Counted from the stretch's first letter, positions 1-8,110 are shown. The stretch: 25,116 nt of DNA from Bin125 sp026705025 (GCA_026705025.1 JAPPBN010000048.1:1-25116); one strand, 5' to 3'. Numbers and translations are program-made. Notes: generated by a model not told the origin, from the sequence alone.

Positions 1-1541
1 GGATCGGGCCCGATTGGCAGGATGTCCTGCGCGGTGTCTGTCAGGATGTCCCTGATCAAGCGTCGTTCCAGCAACGGGCTGCCGCCGTCTGCCGCGAGTA
101 GCGCGCTATGGGCCTCGAGCAGCAGTGCGGCGACGCCGGCCACATGTGGGGCAGCCGCCGACGATCCGGAGAAGTGCGGTCCGAAGATGGTCGACGGCGA
201 TACCGACACCCGGTCAACGGCGCTGATCTCGGGTTTCGCGATCCCATTGACGGTCGGACCTCGGCTTGAATACTCCGCGACCACCTGACGGCCTGCATTG
301 ACGGCGCCCACCGTGAGTGCATCGGCGGCATCTGACTGCGCCAGCAAACTCCCCTCGGGTGACTGATGCGACAGACGAAGCTGTCGGCGGCCCGTCTGGA
401 ACACGAACAGATCGAAGTTGACGGGCGAAGCGTCGTTGTTGTGATTCTGGATGACCGCGAACAGCACTGTCGCCTCGCCTGTGTGGGTGTAGGTGAGATG
501 TTCGCGTGGCTGGTCGTGCCCGACCCCGACCCCCTGCGTTATCACGCTCGACGCCAGGACCTCTCCGACTCCTGAGACGAGGTAGAGGTTGTAGTCGTTG
601 GTTGAGCGACCCCATGGGTCGTCCCAGAACAGCGCCAGGCGGATTTCGTCGTCCTGCTCCACGTTAAAGCCGTTCCCGGCACCGAAGAAGAGGCCGGCAT
701 CGCCCGCCAGGTTGAACTGGTGTACGGCGCCGGGTGAGGACAGTCCAACCTGGGTTCCATCTGGCCCCGCTTGCCAGGTTCCCGACCAGTGAGACTCGGC
801 CCAGTTGCCGGCCGCGGTGACATACAGCCTGATCGGCCAGTCGGGATGTCGCAGCGCACTCGTCGTGTTGATCGACACATCGCTGCGCTGATTCGCGGGA
901 TAGGCGAACGACACGTCGTCCACGATGATGTCGACTCGCTGGGCGAAGTATTTGACGGCTGCAATGTGATCCAGGTCCGTATAGACCGCGCCGAACGAAA
1001 TCTCAGCGCCCGGTGCGAGATCATGGACGATCTCGATCATTGCGGTCCCTTCCTCGCCGCGATCAATCCTGCCGTCTCCGAACGGCTTCGCTTCCTGCAG
1101 ACGCGGAGCCTCGTCCGCCTGGATCGCTTCGTCCAGGCCAATGATTCCGTCGGAGATGACGGCTACACGAACGCCGCTGCCGTCGACATCGAAACGGTTC
1201 CGCGCGGAAGCCGCGTTGAGCAGCTCGTCGCCTTCAGTCAACACGTCGCCCGCCGAGAGCGTTGCGTAGAGAGGTGTGCTGACTGATATGACGCCGGTGA
1301 CCGCTCGCAGTTCGTCCAGTCGGTCCCGTGGTTGCCAGCCCTGCCAGCGCCCGAACTCGGGCACCGCGAGCTGTATCTCGAATCCCGCCTCAACCAATCG
1401 TGCTTCGATCCCGGAATCCACGTGATCGAAGCGCACGTCAACGTGCAGTCGCTCAGCCGCGGTTGCCGTCGGGATGCCGGTGCCGAACAAGGACGCAGCG
1501 ACGGCAATTGCCAACGCAAGGAACAAAAACGCTCGACGCAT
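1..1541 (-). CDS. Secreted S8/S53-like serine protease, C-terminus cut by window edge
   Basis: The frame is open without interruption from ATG at 1541 to the left edge, giving about 513 residues. Residues 1-29 form a typical signal peptide: two Arg, a hydrophobic core, then an Ala-rich end. The subtilisin Asp site is seen at 124-133 (VRVAVISDGI, Asp131), an oxyanion-type AAGN motif follows near 235, and the Ser site reads GSSAAAPHVAG with Ser461 as the likely nucleophile. An insert of about 150 residues between AAGN and the Ser site looks like a beta-sandwich of the PPC type. The position where subtilisins have HGT reads EGT (Glu164), with a His nine residues later (His173). Glu in place of His is the hallmark of sedolisins (S53), so the protein mixes features of both families. 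A TAnnnT hexamer lies 6 nt before the ATG and there is no Shine-Dalgarno. It probably degrades extracellular protein. Family assignment is firm; activity is inferred. Confidence 0.9.
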   Translation of the reverse strand, partial: MRRAFLFLALAIAVAASLFGTGIPTATAAERLHVDVRFDHVDSGIEARLVEAGFEIQLAVPEFGRWQGWQPRDRLDELRAVTGVISVSTPLYATLSAGDVLTEGDELLNAASARNRFDVDGSGVRVAVISDGIIGLDEAIQADEAPRLQEAKPFGDGRIDRGEEGTAMIEIVHDLAPGAEISFGAVYTDLDHIAAVKYFAQRVDIIVDDVSFAYPANQRSDVSINTTSALRHPDWPIRLYVTAAGNWAESHWSGTWQAGPDGTQVGLSSPGAVHQFNLAGDAGLFFGAGNGFNVEQDDEIRLALFWDDPWGRSTNDYNLYLVSGVGEVLASSVITQGVGVGHDQPREHLTYTHTGEATVLFAVIQNHNNDASPVNFDLFVFQTGRRQLRLSHQSPEGSLLAQSDAADALTVGAVNAGRQVVAEYSSRGPTVNGIAKPEISAVDRVSVSPSTIFGPHFSGSSAAAPHVAGVAALLLEAHSALLAADGGSPLLERRLIRDILTDTAQDILPIGPD

Positions 1542-1547
1542 TGCACG

Positions 1548-1553
1548 AGATTA
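1548..1553 (-). promoter_or_regulatory. -10 hexamer of a likely leaderless promoter (protease gene)
   Basis: TAATCT on the minus strand sits 6 nt before the ATG at 1541, which would place the transcription start at or within a base of the start codon. No -35 consensus and no Shine-Dalgarno are visible. It follows the pattern seen at six other genes in the window. Confidence 0.45.
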
Positions 1554-1696
1554 GATGAGATGCACCGTCGGTTTGGACGCTCGGGATCGTCTCTGGCAAT
1601 ACGAGGCAGAGAGTTGACGATATTCGCCCGAAACGAACGGTCATCAGCTGGTGCGGCCCAAGTTTCGGATTGTCTCGTCGGTGCCACGCGTACGGA

Positions 1697-1702
1697 TAAA
1701 CT
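1697..1702 (+). promoter_or_regulatory. -10 hexamer of a likely leaderless promoter (Wzz/BY-kinase-like gene)
   Basis: TAAACT is followed by 7 nt and then the GTG start at 1710. No Shine-Dalgarno precedes the GTG. It is divergent from the protease promoter within a 168-bp intergenic region. Confidence 0.4.
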
Positions 1703-1709
1703 CGTTTCT

Positions 1710-2882
1710 GTGACCGGCTTCTTCGCCCTCAAAGACGGATTTCCCTGGTGGCTGCCGATCATCACGGCCTTGATGGCCGCGTTGGTTGGAGTCATCGTCT
1801 CGCAGATGTCGGTGGCCGCCTGGGATGCTGATGTGCATCTCTGGGCGAGGGACGGTCCGTCTGCCTCGGAGTATGCGCAGCTCGTGCTGGATACCAACGT
1901 TCAGGAATCCGCGGCGAGCAGCATGATGGCGACCGAGGATGGTCTTCCGGTGATTGGCGGCGTGTCTGTCGAGTTGACAGACACACTGATCCGAGTAACG
2001 GTCCGCTCCTCAGGACAAGCCGACGCCGAGGCCCTGGCCGTTTCGCTGGCCCACGCGGCTGTCAGCGAGGCCGTGCATCGCTTTGGAGATGATGCCGGCC
2101 TGGAGATGCTTGGTCTGGTCAGGCCAGGCGCGCGCAAAGTCTCGCCCCACACCGAGTGGACGGCGGCCTGGTCCTCGGCGCTAGGTCTGCTCGGCGGGCT
2201 CGGATTGGCCTGGCTGTTTGCGACGCGCGCCGGGAGCCCTGGGACGACGCTTGGCCGCCTCGGTCGGATTGGGCTGCGTCCGATAGCCGTGATCTCGCCC
2301 GACGCCGAGCACGCTGCCGGCCAGGATGGCGCGCACGAATCGGGAGCGGCGATCGGCGCTACACAGGAGCGCGGCGCCGCGGACGACGACGCCGTGATGC
2401 TCGCGAATGCGATCAATCCGCTTTCCGGCATCGTTGCGCTCATTCCGCTGGACGAGGAATCGGGCATCACCGCGACCTTGATTCAGACGGCTCGAACACT
2501 TGCCGCTCGCGGTCGGTCGGTTATCTGGCTCGATGCCCGGCGGCCGGCCTTTGAGATCACCTATGACTCGCCGCCAACCTGGCTGACCGGAGCTCCCTGG
2601 GCTTCGGTTGAACGCTGGGAACTGATCCTCCGTAGCGCCTCCGCCGCGGTGCGCCCCAATGCATACGTGCTGGTGTTGACGGACCCGCTCCCCGATATGT
2701 CGGCGACCGTCGTGGCCCGTTCATCGTCGGGCGCGATTCTCATGGCACGCGCCGATGCATCGGAGCAGCAGCTCGTTGACGCACAGCTTCTCCTTGCGCA
2801 CACGCGACTGATCGGTGTGGCGCTGACCAGGGCGCAAGAGCCCGACCTCCGCGACTTCGAACTGGCGCAAATGACTGATTAG
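1710..2882 (+). CDS. Wzz/BY-kinase-like membrane protein with degenerate ATP site
   Basis: The protein is 390 residues if GTG 1710 is used. Longer in-frame starts run into the protease gene on the other strand and would put a hydrophilic tail before the first membrane segment. Architecture: TM1 at about 14-31, an extracytoplasmic region of about 120 residues ending in a Wzz-like stretch (LIRVTVRSSGQADAEALAV), TM2 at about 150-171, then a cytoplasmic domain. That domain follows the plan of bacterial tyrosine kinases (CpsD/Wzc): a GIVALIP strand, a loop where Walker A should be, a helix, then IWLDARRP (272-279) at the place of the usual LLIDADLRRP, and a C-terminal IGVALTRAQ like the kinase IGVVLN. 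The Walker A loop reads DEESGIT (248-254) and has no Lys, so ATP binding is doubtful. There is no Tyr-rich tail. It is probably a pseudokinase-type polysaccharide co-polymerase or a regulator of export. No glycosyltransferases are nearby. It is followed at 49 bp by an acyl-CoA dehydrogenase gene, possibly co-transcribed. Confidence 0.7.
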   Translation: MTGFFALKDGFPWWLPIITALMAALVGVIVSQMSVAAWDADVHLWARDGPSASEYAQLVLDTNVQESAASSMMATEDGLPVIGGVSVELTDTLIRVTVRSSGQADAEALAVSLAHAAVSEAVHRFGDDAGLEMLGLVRPGARKVSPHTEWTAAWSSALGLLGGLGLAWLFATRAGSPGTTLGRLGRIGLRPIAVISPDAEHAAGQDGAHESGAAIGATQERGAADDDAVMLANAINPLSGIVALIPLDEESGITATLIQTARTLAARGRSVIWLDARRPAFEITYDSPPTWLTGAPWASVERWELILRSASAAVRPNAYVLVLTDPLPDMSATVVARSSSGAILMARADASEQQLVDAQLLLAHTRLIGVALTRAQEPDLRDFELAQMTD

Positions 2883-2931
2883 CGGCTTCGACAAAAGTCC
2901 CTGACGCACAACAGATTCTGGAGCCCTGCCG

Positions 2932-4086
2932 ATGCACTTTGAACTCGAACCCGACCTGGCCGATCTGCAGTCGCGACTGCTGAGTTTCGTGGCCAACGAG
3001 ATCGATCCAATCACTGTCGGCGTCGATCCGGAGTCGCCCCCGGCCCAACTGCGCAGAGATATTGCCGGCCGGTCCGATCGCGCCGGCTACTACCAGCTCG
3101 TGGTGCCCGAGTCGGATGGTGGATTGGGCGGCGGCCCTCGCGTGATCACGGCAGCCCGCGAAGCCCTGGCTCTCAGCGGCAATCCGTTGGCCTCGCTGGT
3201 GCTGGGATCCGGTCCCGGGATCATGCGGCTCGCCGACAACGAAGAACAGCGGGCCACCCTGTACGAGCCTGTGTTGCGGGGCGAGAAGACAGCCGCGTTT
3301 GCCTTTACCGAAGCGTTGCGCACTGACGGCAGTCGGGAACCGACTCAAGCAGTGCGCGCCGGCTTGGGCAACGGCGCCGATGGGTTCCTCGTCAGCGGAG
3401 CCAAGGGGTTCGTCACCGGCGGCGCATCCTCCGACTGGCTGGTGGTCGTCGCAAACGTGCCCGACGAAGGGACCGCGCTCCTCGTCGTTGACCGCGACGC
3501 CGACGGCGTCAGCCAGGGTGATCTGGGTGCGTCAATGGACGGCAGCACCCATTCGCCGTTTTACTTCGATTCCGTCCCTGTACCCGAATCCCGGCTGCTC
3601 GGACAGGTTGGCGACGGATTACCCCGGGCGATGCAGAACATCGATCGGATGCGCCTGGGAGTCGCCGCCGACTGCGTCGGCTGGGCCCGCTGGGTTACAC
3701 GCGCGACGCTCGAGCGCATCGAAGGACCCCACCGCAGCGGCCAACCGCTCGCGGAACAGCAACAGGTCCAAGCAATCTTTGCCGACATGGTCGCGGATAC
3801 CTACGCAGCGAGAACGTCCCTCTATCAGGCAGCCGAGGCTCGAGAGACAGACCAACCCACCGCGGGCACGCAGGTGGCGGCAGCCAAGTGGCTGGCGTCG
3901 GAATGCCTGCATCGGACCGTCGATCGGGCAATCCAACTCCACGGAGCCCAGGCATTGCTTCGAGGTCACGCGTTGGAACGCCTCTACCGAACCAGCCGTT
4001 CCATGAGGATTGCCGAGGGTCCGACCGAACTGTTGCGGCTGACAGTCGCGCGGCACATCCGCCAGAACGGGGTAGAATCGCTTTAG
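2932..4086 (+). CDS. Acyl-CoA dehydrogenase family flavoprotein
   Basis: At 384 residues this matches the usual length of about 380. It catalyses FAD-dependent alpha,beta-desaturation of an acyl-CoA, passing electrons to ETF. Seen in the sequence: an N-terminal helical domain, the middle beta domain with FAFTEA and later GAKGFVTGG, and the C-terminal helical domain with QLHGAQALLRGHALERLYRTS. Near the end MRIAEGPTEL occupies the position of the EGxxE motif, so Glu362 would be the catalytic base. The wording is closer to ACAD10/11-type proteins (which have DGPDEVH) than to classical short-chain enzymes. The start is set by a TGGAG Shine-Dalgarno (2919-2923), 8 nt before the ATG. No ETF, enoyl-CoA hydratase or thiolase gene is adjacent, so the substrate cannot be assigned. 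It is probably translated from the same message as the gene upstream. Confidence 0.9.
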   Translation: MHFELEPDLADLQSRLLSFVANEIDPITVGVDPESPPAQLRRDIAGRSDRAGYYQLVVPESDGGLGGGPRVITAAREALALSGNPLASLVLGSGPGIMRLADNEEQRATLYEPVLRGEKTAAFAFTEALRTDGSREPTQAVRAGLGNGADGFLVSGAKGFVTGGASSDWLVVVANVPDEGTALLVVDRDADGVSQGDLGASMDGSTHSPFYFDSVPVPESRLLGQVGDGLPRAMQNIDRMRLGVAADCVGWARWVTRATLERIEGPHRSGQPLAEQQQVQAIFADMVADTYAARTSLYQAAEARETDQPTAGTQVAAAKWLASECLHRTVDRAIQLHGAQALLRGHALERLYRTSRSMRIAEGPTELLRLTVARHIRQNGVESL

Positions 4087-4087
4087 G

Positions 4088-4093
4088 TAGTAT
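4088..4093 (+). promoter_or_regulatory. Possible -10 hexamer upstream of the PaREP1-like gene
   Basis: TAGTAT lies just after the acyl-CoA dehydrogenase stop. A start about 7-8 nt downstream would give a leader of about 20 nt carrying GGAG (4111-4114). The same hexamer also sits 7 nt before a GTG opening a seven-codon frame (MADWSRP, 4101-4124). Confidence 0.3.
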
Positions 4094-4120
4094 TGTCCCT
4101 GTGGCAGATTGGAGTCGACC

Positions 4121-4498
4121 TTGACGACAGCGGATCGCGCGGAGGTGGAAGATTATGCTCAGCAATCGCTGCAGTTTCTCGACCGTGCGCGGGAATATGT
4201 GACGGCCGGAGATTTGCACCAGGCCTCCGAGAAGGCGTGGGGTGCGGCTGCTCACATGGCTAAAGCGGTGGCGGCAGCACAGGGTTGGGAATACGACAAG
4301 CACCGCGACTTCAGTCACGTCCTGAACAACGCGTGGCAGCTAACGGGCAACGACCAAATCCGTTCGCTGCGAGCGACCGCCAACGATCTCCACGGCAACT
4401 ACTATCGCCGCCGACGGTTTCTCAATGCAGAGGCGATTGCTGCAGACATCGAGAGCGTCGCGGAACTAGTCGAATTGCTGGCGCCGTTGACCGAGTAG
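4121..4498 (+). CDS. PaREP1/HEPN-like small helical protein
   Basis: The protein is 125 residues from TTG 4121, chosen because GGAG at 4111-4114 is 6 nt upstream; an in-frame TTG at 4109 is the alternative and lacks a ribosome site. The protein is all-helical and soluble. ASEKAWGAAAHMAKAVA followed by an H-rich loop (KHRDF) and later LHGNYYRRR matches the PaREP1 family, which belongs to the HEPN-like helical bundles seen in archaea and some bacteria. HEPN proteins often pair with a nucleotidyltransferase as a toxin-antitoxin or act as RNases with an Rx4-6H motif. No nucleotidyltransferase is next door and no clean Rx4-6H is seen here, so RNase activity is unsupported. It converges with the LON-domain gene with only 9 bp between the stops. 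Confidence 0.7.
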   Translation: MTTADRAEVEDYAQQSLQFLDRAREYVTAGDLHQASEKAWGAAAHMAKAVAAAQGWEYDKHRDFSHVLNNAWQLTGNDQIRSLRATANDLHGNYYRRRRFLNAEAIAADIESVAELVELLAPLTE

Positions 4499-4507
4499 AA
4501 CGGCGGC

Positions 4508-5173
4508 TCAGTTCCCCACTCCGAGACCCTCATATCGCTGCTTGTGATGCAGGTGTACACGGTCGCTGAGTTGGCGGTTTGATGCCCTCAGAATCCGGCT
4601 GAGCAGATTGAGCTGCTCCACGGCCGACTCGGATTTGAGCACTTCCTGCTTGACTGACGCCGGCGCCTCGATGCTGGACGCCACGTGATTGACCAGCGCG
4701 TTGGGACGGCCGGGCAATCGATACGATCGCTGCCAGGAATTCTGTAGCGCCAGCGCCAGGCCCAGGTGTTCGCGATACAGGACCGCTGTCGCGTCACAGG
4801 CGGTGTACGCCTCCGTCGACTCTGAGTCAGGCGGATCGTCCAGGTACTCGACGTTGGCCACCCAGTACGGCCGCTCACCCAGCTTCTCGATGATCCGGAA
4901 CCGGCGTTCGCCGATGCAGGCAATGTTGAACCGCCCGTCCGGGAAGGCCTCGTTCGACTCCATCCGCACGGTGCAACCGACTTCGTGGGTCGGTTCACGT
5001 TCTCCCGATGTCGGCTGCTGGCGACTCCGACGGGTCAGCACGATTCCGAACGGATCACCGGTCTGCAACGTGTCTTTGACCAGTTGGCGATAGCGCGGCT
5101 CGAAAATGTGCAACGGGACCGACTCGCCGGGAAACACGACGATCTGAAGCGGAAACAGCGGTAATTCCGGCAT
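4508..5173 (-). CDS. Stand-alone LON substrate-binding domain protein
   Basis: The protein is 221 residues. The N-terminus (LPLFPLQIVVFPGESVPLHI, then FEPRYRQLV) is the classic opening of the LON substrate-binding domain, followed by the GCTVRM...DGRFNIACIGERRFRI core and a helical C-terminal part. There is no AAA+ ATPase or Ser-Lys protease domain, so this is not Lon itself but the widespread short 'Lon N-terminal domain' family, whose role is poorly understood and may be peptide or protein binding. Its start is 31 nt downstream of the HpaB-like gene on the same strand, so the two probably share a message. AGGA is very close to the ATG (1 nt), with GGAAAG slightly further out, so the exact ribosome site is not clear. 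Confidence 0.88.
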   Translation of the reverse strand: MPELPLFPLQIVVFPGESVPLHIFEPRYRQLVKDTLQTGDPFGIVLTRRSRQQPTSGEREPTHEVGCTVRMESNEAFPDGRFNIACIGERRFRIIEKLGERPYWVANVEYLDDPPDSESTEAYTACDATAVLYREHLGLALALQNSWQRSYRLPGRPNALVNHVASSIEAPASVKQEVLKSESAVEQLNLLSRILRASNRQLSDRVHLHHKQRYEGLGVGN

Positions 5174-5204
5174 GTCCTCGCTTTCCGAACCGGTCAGTCG
5201 ACCG

Positions 5205-6674
5205 CTATCTGACGCCAGCCATTCTACCCGCGAGCCTCATCACTCGACGCGCGCCGCCGTTCTCGTTGAATGCCCGGAAGACCTGTAGTCGTTCGGCCTG
5301 CAACGATCCTTCGGCATGAATGGCCAGCACTTCCTGGTAGGCACCGTAGTCCGAGGAGGTCAGATCGCGGACGAAGTTGAGCAGCTTCATCCGTTGCTCG
5401 CCGCCAACTCCCTCTCGACCGGCCAGGTACTTTTGCAGGAACGGCCTCAGCTCTTCCGATTCCCAGTCCTCGTCGCCGGGACCGGTGACCAGAATGCCGC
5501 CCGCGATCTCCTGCACGTGCTGCACCGCCTCGTGGTAACCGTGGGCGAAGTGCGACTTGGCCAGATTGACCGTCATCGGATCGGGCGCGACCTGTCCGTT
5601 TGGTTTGGCGATACAGCGCTCTGCCGATTTCTCAATCAATGCCCGGGTCGTCTCGGCGTAAGCGATCAGGTCCACGAACTTTTCGCGGACGTGCGACACG
5701 CCAATAATCCCGTTGTAGTCGGCCGCCAGCGCCGCGCACCCGCCCAGCGCATCAATCAGCGGCAGCTTGTACGAGACCGCCGTGAAGCGGTGGTACTCGA
5801 CAAACGTCAGCGCCAGGTTGCCGGCCGCCTCCGTGTCGCCGTCGATGAAGATGCGATCGTTGGGGACGAAGACGTCGTCGAAGATCGTGATCGTTTCCAT
5901 CATCTTGCGCACGGCGGAAATGGGTCGCTCGCCCGCGTGGCTGGCGTTGTCACCAAACGGTGAAGCGATGAAGCGCAGATTCGGCGTATCGACCGGTAAG
6001 GCGAAGGCGATCGCCCAGTCCTGCTCCTCGGGACCCATCGCGCGGGTCGGTAGCACAATCACTTCATTGGTGTTGGTCACAACCGAGGTGTGCGCCTTGG
6101 CCCCCCGCACCACGACTCCATCCGGTCGCCGCTCGACAACGCGCAGGTACATGTCCGGATCGGCCTGCTGCGAGGGGCGCTTGATTCGATCGCCCTTGAC
6201 GTCGGTCTGGGCGACGGCCAGCGACAGGTCATTGGCGCGGCAGTACTCGTAGTATGCCTTCGCACGCTCGTAGAACGTCTGATCCTCGAACTCAGCAGTG
6301 ACCGAGAGCAGCGCGAATAGCGCGTCGGTGCCGATCTCCTTGATTAGTACGACCAGGGTGTCGCCCTCGGCCGTGGCGGCCTCGATCAACCTCGAGCGAT
6401 CGAGGAGGTCCTGCGTCGAGCGTGGAATGCGGTAGTAGGCCGAGTGACTCTCGCCATCTTCTTCATAGGTGGCCAGATCCCGGTACTCATCCGATTCGGC
6501 CATCTCGTAGTCGATGCAGGCGTGCTTGACGGCCTTGCTGATCGTCGGGTGGGTCGTGACATCATCAACGCGTTCACCGCGGTACCAGATCTCCCGACCG
6601 TCCCGCAGGGATTCGACATATTCGGCAGCAGTTCGCAGGGCCACGGCACGCTCCAATCGCGGTACGAAGTCCAT
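5205..6674 (-). CDS. HpaB-family flavin-dependent aromatic hydroxylase (oxygenase component)
   Basis: The protein is 489 residues, within the 480-520 usual for 4-hydroxyphenylacetate 3-monooxygenase large subunits. These enzymes use FADH2 supplied by a separate reductase to ortho-hydroxylate phenols. Diagnostic stretches are the N-terminal AEYVESLRDGREIWYRGERV, then AVAQTDVKGDRIKRPSQQ followed by DPDMYLRVVERRPDGVVVRGAKAHT, and EIAGGILVTGP near the C-terminus. The iron-sulfur ligands of the related 4-hydroxybutyryl-CoA dehydratase (two Cys four apart, then His and Cys) are not present, which favours the hydroxylase branch. AGGA lies 4 nt before the ATG. No HpaC-type flavin reductase is in the window, and the substrate could be any phenolic compound. 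It is followed by the LON-domain gene. Confidence 0.88.
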   Translation of the reverse strand: MDFVPRLERAVALRTAAEYVESLRDGREIWYRGERVDDVTTHPTISKAVKHACIDYEMAESDEYRDLATYEEDGESHSAYYRIPRSTQDLLDRSRLIEAATAEGDTLVVLIKEIGTDALFALLSVTAEFEDQTFYERAKAYYEYCRANDLSLAVAQTDVKGDRIKRPSQQADPDMYLRVVERRPDGVVVRGAKAHTSVVTNTNEVIVLPTRAMGPEEQDWAIAFALPVDTPNLRFIASPFGDNASHAGERPISAVRKMMETITIFDDVFVPNDRIFIDGDTEAAGNLALTFVEYHRFTAVSYKLPLIDALGGCAALAADYNGIIGVSHVREKFVDLIAYAETTRALIEKSAERCIAKPNGQVAPDPMTVNLAKSHFAHGYHEAVQHVQEIAGGILVTGPGDEDWESEELRPFLQKYLAGREGVGGEQRMKLLNFVRDLTSSDYGAYQEVLAIHAEGSLQAERLQVFRAFNENGGARRVMRLAGRMAGVR

Positions 6675-6768
6675 GCGATCCTAGCCCACGACTGCCGTCG
6701 CCCGTGTCGCCATCGTCGCGTGCGCATTCCGCTAGCCTGCCCGCAACATCACAGCGAACGCGCACACG

Positions 6769-7914
6769 ATGCTGTCGGCTCCAGATATACGTCGCCTCGC
6801 CCCCCTCGCCGCCTTGCTGCTGGCAGCAGTGGTCATCTTGCTCAACCCCGCCGCGACTCGCGCCGAAACCCCGGTCCGGATCGTCATCAGCCCCACTACC
6901 GTCTGCGCGTTGACTGAAGCCGGTGAGATTGTCTGCTGGGGCTTCGACACTCCGCTCGTCCACGACGTTCCTGAAGGTGTCTTCACCAGCCTCAGTCTCG
7001 GACCCGGCGACGCCTGCGCGATCAACGACGAAGGAGCGGCCGTTTGCTGGGGCACCGGTTACGGCTACATCAACGACACGATCGACGGCATTCTTGAACG
7101 CAACCCTGGCACCGATCTTGACCGTGTTGAGCTTGCGCAGCTCCTTCCTCCCGATCGGGACGACTTCGTCGAGATTGTGGTGCACCCGTGGAGGCACTAT
7201 GCCTGTGCTCTCACGATCGAGGGTGAGATCGTTTGCTGGGGCCGGCCTCAGGCGGGCCAGAACGCCCCGGCGGGAGGCAACTTCACTCAGCTGATAAGCA
7301 CGGGCCGGGAGTTTTGCGCGCTCGATTCCGAGGGGCAGACGACATGCTGGGGAAACCTGGGTATCGAGCGATTCATCTCCGATGCCGGCCCCTTCGTCCG
7401 CATCGCAGCCAGCGGCAACGGGCTGTGCGGCTTCACTGCCGACGGCGAAGTTCGCTGTCTGACTGCCCGTTCGCGCACTGCTCCCGGTCCGCCGGAGCCC
7501 TACATCCAGCTGTTTCGCAACGTCCATCTGCTCGGATCGCAAGGATGCACCATCTCAGAAGACGGCGCGCTCCAGTGCCGACAGACCCATCATTGGTGTC
7601 TTGAGTTGATTCCCGCTGACCTCGACTACTGCCCGCCCGATCTTATCCGCTTCCAGTACTGGTCCATTCCGTTCACGTTCCTGTTCGAAGGCGGACCCGA
7701 TCGCGACGCTACGGAGGCCAATACCTACACCCACCTGTTCGGCGATCAAGCCGCCTGTGCCATCACCACTGCAGGGCACATTGATTGTTGGAGCGACTTC
7801 CGCCGGGGCGATCCTCGTCACGACGTGCCCGAGCGATTCCGCCCACTGCCGATGCCGGAAGCGCCCGAGCCTGACGTGGAAGAGGATGACCCCGGGCCGG
7901 ATCCGGTTCCGTAG
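6769..7914 (+). CDS. Secreted RCC1-like repeat protein with seven C-x9-C motifs
   Basis: The protein is 381 residues. The ATG is the only usable start after an in-frame stop at 6733; neither a Shine-Dalgarno nor a close -10 hexamer is seen. Residues 1-32 form a signal peptide ending ATRA. The mature protein is built of seven short repeats of the RCC1/BLIP-II type, of the form CALTxxGEIVCWG. Each carries two Cys exactly ten positions apart (C-x9-C), for example VCALTEAGEIVCWG, ACAINDEGAAVCWG, LCGFTADGEVRC and ACAITTAGHIDCW. Seven repeats suit a seven-bladed propeller with one disulfide per blade. The C-terminus is acidic and Pro-rich. RCC1-like propellers are usually protein-binding; no enzymatic motif is visible. 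It starts 94 bp from the divergent HpaB-like gene and is followed by another secreted protein. Confidence 0.82.
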   Translation: MLSAPDIRRLAPLAALLLAAVVILLNPAATRAETPVRIVISPTTVCALTEAGEIVCWGFDTPLVHDVPEGVFTSLSLGPGDACAINDEGAAVCWGTGYGYINDTIDGILERNPGTDLDRVELAQLLPPDRDDFVEIVVHPWRHYACALTIEGEIVCWGRPQAGQNAPAGGNFTQLISTGREFCALDSEGQTTCWGNLGIERFISDAGPFVRIAASGNGLCGFTADGEVRCLTARSRTAPGPPEPYIQLFRNVHLLGSQGCTISEDGALQCRQTHHWCLELIPADLDYCPPDLIRFQYWSIPFTFLFEGGPDRDATEANTYTHLFGDQAACAITTAGHIDCWSDFRRGDPRHDVPERFRPLPMPEAPEPDVEEDDPGPDPVP

Positions 7915-8110
7915 CCCATCCTCTCATGCTCATTACGCCGATTCAGGACTGAACATACTGGCCCCTGTTCGCGATTGGCCGCCAATACCTGGCGCGATTC
8001 GCGGCTTCCTGTTCTTTGACCGTCGCTGCCCAGAGCCATTGACCGCTACAACTGTGTATCGCAGTTAGGCTGTCTCACGGACAATATTCCGCTTTGATTG
8101 GATTGCTCCA
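7915..8110 (+). other. Intergenic region between two secreted-protein genes
   Basis: The region is 196 bp with no supportable gene. A small hairpin (ATTGG, 3-nt loop, CCAAT at 7974-7986) could mark the end of the upstream message but lacks a T tract. TAGGCT at 8066-8071 resembles the -10 hexamers seen elsewhere but lies about 40 bp before the next start codon. Confidence 0.3.

Noticed and set aside
1332..1709. A 126-codon upstream extension of the Wzz/BY-kinase-like frame
   Set aside because: It is antisense to the start of the secreted protease, is Arg-rich, and would place a long hydrophilic tail before TM1.
5205..6674. 4-hydroxybutyryl-CoA dehydratase identity for the HpaB-family protein
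   Set aside because: The Cys-x3-Cys and His-x6-Cys ligands of the [4Fe-4S] cluster are missing.
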